Shown here piece after piece: positions 60,968 to 64,000 of a stretch of DNA of 64,000 nucleotides (the stretch's first letter is position 1; every line of letters starts with the position of its first letter). Made by a program: the position numbers and the translations under genes. The notes below the pieces were generated by a model. It worked only from the letters and a program-made list of their open reading frames with translations. It was not told the origin of the DNA and ran no database searches. The stretch comes from Calothrix sp. NIES-4105 (lineage in GTDB: Bacteria; Cyanobacteriota; Cyanobacteriia; Cyanobacteriales; Nostocaceae). The DNA lies in the NCBI RefSeq assembly GCF_002368415.1, contig NZ_AP018290.1, positions 5,841,614 through 5,905,613 on the forward strand. Reading direction: 5' to 3'.

Positions 60968-61047
60968 GCAAAAGACGGTAGCTGTAAACTTGCTAAAAAC
61001 AGAAAGCACAAAGCAGAGGCAAAGCTTGCCGCAATAATCTTCTTCAT
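60901..61047 (-). CDS. Truncated small secreted peptide gene
   Basis: 48 codons from ATG 61047 with GGAG upstream. It consists of a signal peptide (MKKIIAASFASALCFLFLAS, cleavage near SFAQ) followed by about 20 residues (ETQAPAFNPAYSYSSTCRKT) that are the antisense of the AAA_35 relic. The natural 3' part was replaced at a junction near 60966, so it is likely a non-functional front end of a secreted-protein gene. Confidence 0.45.
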   Translation of the reverse strand: MKKIIAASFASALCFLFLASLQLPSFAQETQAPAFNPAYSYSSTCRKT

Positions 61048-61210
61048 ATTATCGCTCCAATTAATTATGTGTAAAACAAACCTAAAAGCCATAAATTCAG
61101 CCTTTTTAGCTGTTAATCTAAATCCTTGCTTAATTTATATAATTAGTCTGGATTTATTTAATCAATCTGGCTCTGTTTAATATTGTGCTTTCTCAAATTG
61201 TTAGTAACAA

Positions 61211-61226
61211 TGGGATAAAATCAGGT
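61211..61226 (+). promoter_or_regulatory. 16-bp motif copy
   Basis: TGGGATAAAATCAGGT, followed by ATTAA as in the copy at 59166. It has no intact AAA_35 gene directly downstream; it lies after the AAA_35 relic and may be a leftover of a lost operon. A shorter match (GTAGATAAAATCAGGT) is at 61276-61291. Confidence 0.55.
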
Positions 61227-61227
61227 A

Positions 61228-61584
61228 TTAATTAAATACTTTAAACACAAATTCGAGTATTTTTTTTGCAAAAAGGTAGATAAAATCAGGTGAATAAATA
61301 TGTTCTGGCGCTGGGATAAATTTGATTTGCCGTTCTAATGCTTCCGGCATTTCACGAATTGGCACAAGCAACTCACGAAGAAATTTATTTATATCTAATT
61401 CACAGAGTTGCAAAACTTGAGGTTTAGCATAAAGCAAAATTTCACTTAGCAAACGTTACAAACGGCTACCTTCATCAAGCGCTAATGATAATCGTTATTG
61501 AGCAGTTTCAGCCAAAACCATTTTCTGGAAATATTTCAATCCCATCATCATTGTTGTCAGGGTGTTGCGAATTTCATGCACAAC
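61228..61584 (-). pseudogene. Histidine kinase relic
   Basis: Minus-strand fragments: VVHEIRNTLTTMMMGLKYFQ (an H-box with phospho-acceptor His) ending in TAA, then a second stop, then LLSEILLYAKPQVLQLCELD and LLVPIREMPEALERQIKFIP, a dimerisation-to-ATPase linker of sensor kinases. The HATPase domain and the sensor half are missing. Two nonsense codons and truncation at both ends make it a pseudogene. Confidence 0.75.
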
Positions 61585-61903
61585 TCATAGATAGCCATTC
61601 TTTTAATTTAGCAAGATTATCTCACAATTTAGTACAAAAATTCTATTAAAATATCAACTATATTTGTATATAAATGTATAAAATGTTGCATAATAACCAT
61701 TGGTTTAGACTTAGGTTACTTAAAAGTTTAAAATTAGCTGAGAAAACCATAAGAATTTCCAAAGGCAAAATCTCAGCTTTCTAGACTGAAATATTTAGAG
61801 CCTTATAATTTTTAACCGGATGGCTTAAGCAATAATCAAGTTAGTTAAAGCTACAGCAAAAATCTGTATCACTAATTGATGTTGTATTAAGGAATATGAA
61901 GCC
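61585..61903. other. Intergenic stretch
   Basis: About 320 AT-rich bases between the kinase relic and the DM13 gene. I see no gene, clear promoter or repeat. The last part should contain the promoter of the DM13 lipoprotein gene. Confidence 0.4.
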
Positions 61904-62404
61904 ATGAAATTAAAAAGTTTTTTAATGCTAAGTCTCGCATCCCTGATGATAGCTAGCTGTGCGAAAAATATTAGTGCGGCTGAAACTCATGTTACTATAA
62001 AGTCTCCAAATAATCCTGTAGTTCAGTTAGCACAATCTAAACAAACAGCTACAAATGTTGGTAATTTTGTTTCTGGAGAACATACAACTCAAGGAACAGC
62101 AAGCATTACAACAAAAAACGGCAACTCGTTTCTAACGCTTGACCAGTCATTCAAGACTTCTGACTCAGGGCCTGATTTAGTAGTAATTTTGCATCGTTCT
62201 GATGATGTAATTGGCTCAACTAAGCCACCAGCATATCCTATAAAGAAGGGAGATTACGTTGTCCTTGGTCGCTTACAAAAATTTAGCGGCGCCCAAAGTT
62301 ATGCCATTCCAAACAATATAGACTTAACAAATTATAAATCTGCTGCTATTTGGTGCCGCAAGTTTAATGCGACCTTTGGAGCTGCCAAGTTAACCAATAG
62401 CTAA
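61904..62404 (+). CDS. DM13-domain lipoprotein
   Basis: A 166-residue protein with a lipoprotein signal (LMLSLASLMIASC, lipid-modified Cys about residue 19). The DM13 domain covers about 52-160: GNFVSGEHTTQGTASITTKN, FLTLDQSFKTSDSGPDLVVI, LHRSDDVI and a conserved C-terminal cysteine (AAIWCRKFNATFGAAKL). DM13 domains are predicted to carry out electron transfer or bind a cofactor at the cell surface. The protein is anchored in a membrane facing the periplasm. It is the only gene on this strand nearby; the next is the convergent Gly/Ser-rich lipoprotein. Confidence 0.85.
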   Translation: MKLKSFLMLSLASLMIASCAKNISAAETHVTIKSPNNPVVQLAQSKQTATNVGNFVSGEHTTQGTASITTKNGNSFLTLDQSFKTSDSGPDLVVILHRSDDVIGSTKPPAYPIKKGDYVVLGRLQKFSGAQSYAIPNNIDLTNYKSAAIWCRKFNATFGAAKLTNS

Positions 62405-62538
62405 TACCAATTAACCCTAGAGCTATTATGATAAATACTCCTCTATTTATTCCTGTAATTTTGGGTACTCCCCGTCAAGGGCGCGGTACTCAGGTATGGG
62501 CGCCGAGAAGTTAATTTGCAAACTTAACATAATATTTC

Positions 62539-62856
62539 TTAACCACCTCCATGTCCACCTCGTCCGAAGCTACCAAAACCGCTGCGTCCAACACTGGTTT
62601 TTGAACTGCTAGAACCACCATCACTGGCGCCACTTCCAAACCTACTACCAGAACTACCACCATAGTAGCTTCGACTACCACTATTACCACTACTTGAATT
62701 TGGCGGACAGTCATTAACCTTTTGGTTAGGCTGTCCTTGTGCTATTTGCGCGCGGTTACAGTCTTGACTCGTTTCTGAAGTTGATGTACAAGAAGCGAGT
62801 AAGGAAAGCGTCATTAACGTGACAATAAGTTTTAATAAATTAGGTTTAAGTTTCAT
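62539..62856 (-). CDS. Gly/Ser-rich small lipoprotein
   Basis: A 105-residue protein: signal peptide with lipobox LTLSLLASC (Cys about 23), a short linker (TSETSQDCNRAQIAQGQPNQ), then a disordered Gly/Ser tail (SRSYYGGSSGSRFGSGASDG ... GFGSFGRGGHGGG) ending in glycines. It is probably an outer-surface or periplasmic lipoprotein. No domain is known. Relics of its 3' end occur at 35077-35184 and near 19280, so this gene or its tail was part of a block duplicated around the ABC-3C loci. The role is unknown. Confidence 0.75.
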   Translation of the reverse strand: MKLKPNLLKLIVTLMTLSLLASCTSTSETSQDCNRAQIAQGQPNQKVNDCPPNSSSGNSGSRSYYGGSSGSRFGSGASDGGSSSSKTSVGRSGFGSFGRGGHGGG

Positions 62857-62949
62857 TTGATTTTATAGTTGAATTTCCAGGTCGAACTACAAAGCTTGTG
62901 AACAGTAACTTAAATAACTACAGTTTGGGATAACAGAATTTCGCTCTTG

Positions 62950-63010
62950 TGGGATGGGTGTCCCGCCCGTGCTTCACATTTGACGGATAGGTGAGATGCC
63001 TATCCTACGG
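62950..63010 (+). repeat. Dispersed hairpin repeat upstream of valS
   Basis: GGGATGGGTGTCCCGCCCGT then GGATAGG(TGAGATG)CCTATCC at 62985-63005, a perfect 7-bp stem. This resembles a common GGATGGGCATC...CCCGTCC-type intergenic repeat of cyanobacteria. It lies 100 bases before valS and might influence its transcript, but more likely it is mobile filler. Confidence 0.6.
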
Positions 63011-63109
63011 GATAATCGATTGTGCGACACTCTTGTTAGCATGTGGCAGAATTTATAAAAGAACAAACAATCATAAACAAAAAGTCCTTCCACACTTATT
63101 TTTCCCAGA

Positions 63110-64000
63110 ATGACCGCAACAATACCAAACACCAACCTCCCTAGCGTTTACGACCCCAAAGCTGCCGAGTCTAAATGGCAGCAGTTTTGGGAAGAAAACC
63201 ATATATATAAAGCTGACCCCAGTAATCTATCCGAACCGTACTGTATCGTTATTCCACCTCCAAACGTTACAGGTAGCTTGCATATGGGACATGCTTTTGA
63301 TAATTCCCTGATTGATACATTAGTTCGCTACCATCGGATGAAGGGCAAAAACGCCTTATACCTCCCAGGTACTGACCATGCGAGTATTGCAGTACAAGCA
63401 ATTCTTGAAAAGCAACTCAAAGCAGAAGGCAAAACTCGTTACGACTTGGGACGCGAGAAGTTTCTCGAAAAGGCTTGGCAGTGGAAGGCTGAGTCAGGTG
63501 GTACTATTGTTAATCAGTTGCGACGGTTAGGTGTGTCGGTGGACTGGACGCGCGAACGGTTCACTTTAGATGAGGGTTTATCGAAGGCCGTATTGGAAGC
63601 TTTCGTTAAACTTCACGATGAAGGACTAATATATAGAGGCGAGTATTTAGTAAACTGGTGTCCAGAATCGCAGTCTGCGGTTTCAGATTTAGAAGTTGAC
63701 CAAAAAGAAGTTAACGGCAACCTTTGGCATTTCCGTTACCCGCTTTCTGATAATTCAGGTTTTGTTGAAGTTGCCACAACTCGTCCAGAAACAATGTTGG
63801 GTGATACAGCAGTTGCGGTTAACCCAAACGATGAACGCTACAAAAACTTAATTGGCAAAACTTTAACTTTGCCAATAATGAACCGAGAAATTCCGATAAT
63901 TGCTGACGAATTAGTTGACCCGACTTTTGGTACAGGTTGCGTTAAAGTTACACCTGCCCATGACCCGAACGACTTTCAAATGGGCAAGCGTCACAATTTG
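63110..64000 (+). CDS. valS: Valyl-tRNA synthetase (partial, runs off the window)
   Basis: 297 codons are visible from ATG 63110. [20 protein letters not shown] starts a class I synthetase: [15 protein letters not shown], the HIGH-type motif [16 protein letters not shown] near 46-61, [12 protein letters not shown], and [14 protein letters not shown]. The editing (CP1) domain begins with [20 protein letters not shown] and [18 protein letters not shown]. The enzyme charges tRNA-Val with valine and hydrolyses mischarged threonine in the editing domain. The C-terminal catalytic KMSKS and anticodon-binding parts lie beyond the window. It is the only clear housekeeping gene here and marks the end of the accessory stretch. 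Confidence 0.97.
   Translation, partial: MTATIPNTNLPSVYDPKAAESKWQQFWEENHIYKADPSNLSEPYCIVIPPPNVTGSLHMGHAFDNSLIDTLVRYHRMKGKNALYLPGTDHASIAVQAILEKQLKAEGKTRYDLGREKFLEKAWQWKAESGGTIVNQLRRLGVSVDWTRERFTLDEGLSKAVLEAFVKLHDEGLIYRGEYLVNWCPESQSAVSDLEVDQKEVNGNLWHFRYPLSDNSGFVEVATTRPETMLGDTAVAVNPNDERYKNLIGKTLTLPIMNREIPIIADELVDPTFGTGCVKVTPAHDPNDFQMGKRHNL

Overview
The window looks like chromosomal DNA of a filamentous, probably Nostocales-type, cyanobacterium. I infer this from the families present: serine/threonine kinases fused to FHA or SUMF1-like domains, DUF1822, DUF928, CHASE2/CHAT proteins, AAA_35-type STAND ATPases with WD40 repeats, Uma2 nucleases and a valyl-tRNA synthetase. Dispersed short repeats typical of these genomes are also common. 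The DNA is AT-rich with a strikingly high density of the palindrome GGCGCC. I noticed no copy of GCGATCGC, the usual cyanobacterial HIP1 octamer. Most of the window is accessory DNA, rich in signalling and conflict genes and in their broken copies; the only housekeeping gene is valS at the right edge.

Layout. 0-4 kb: an FHA protein and two tandem kinase-SUMF1 proteins on the minus strand. The first ends in a sequence with the codon pattern of a diversity-generating-retroelement (DGR) variable region. 4.2-5.5 kb: two decayed genes and an overlapping pair of small genes, one of them retropepsin-like. 5.7-16.4 kb: an AmpG-like transporter, a GxxExxY protein, a two-gene unit with a KGGVGR ATPase, a glutathionylspermidine-synthase-like ATP-grasp, a translationally coupled pair of large P-loop NTPases, a Uma2 nuclease and a DUF6575-like protein. 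16.5-25 kb: a defence-island-like stretch with hicBA relics, a DUF262/HNH (GmrSD-like) gene broken by one stop codon, an intact three-component ABC (ABC-3C) system, then broken primase-polymerase and GIY-YIG genes. 25-33.5 kb: mostly minus-strand metabolic and secreted genes, including a compact diiron-oxidase-like/TIM-barrel/efflux operon, a truncated CHAP protein, a MITE-like element and two genes cut head-to-head. 33.5-36.7 kb: a zincin-like gene, a deleted second copy of the ABC-3C locus, an intact hicBA pair and WD40 relics.

36.9-48 kb holds the main candidate system. Six same-strand genes encode a sigma-like factor, a DUF1822 protein, a membrane CHAT-CHASE2 protein, a DUF928 protein, a TPR-CHAT protein and a caspase-like protease with a DUF4384-like end; two small membrane or secreted proteins follow. 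Three putative cysteine proteases, a periplasmic sensor domain and a dedicated transcription factor suggest a stress-triggered proteolytic pathway. 48-51.7 kb has an RTX-like surface protein and a secreted protein. 51.75-56.6 kb is a two-gene unit: an AAA_35 ATPase with 14 WD40 repeats, followed after one base by an exported protein with an autocleaving Hint domain and a Tim44-like tail. 57-63 kb carries small secreted proteins, a second AAA_35 ATPase with an N-terminal helix-turn-helix-like region, and several relics.

A 16-bp motif (consensus TAGGATAAARTCAGGT) recurs upstream of both intact AAA_35 genes, again near 61.2 kb, and in a weaker form upstream of the sigma/caspase operon. It may tie these conflict-type modules into one regulon. 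All functional statements come from reading the sequence and from family knowledge; no database search was run.
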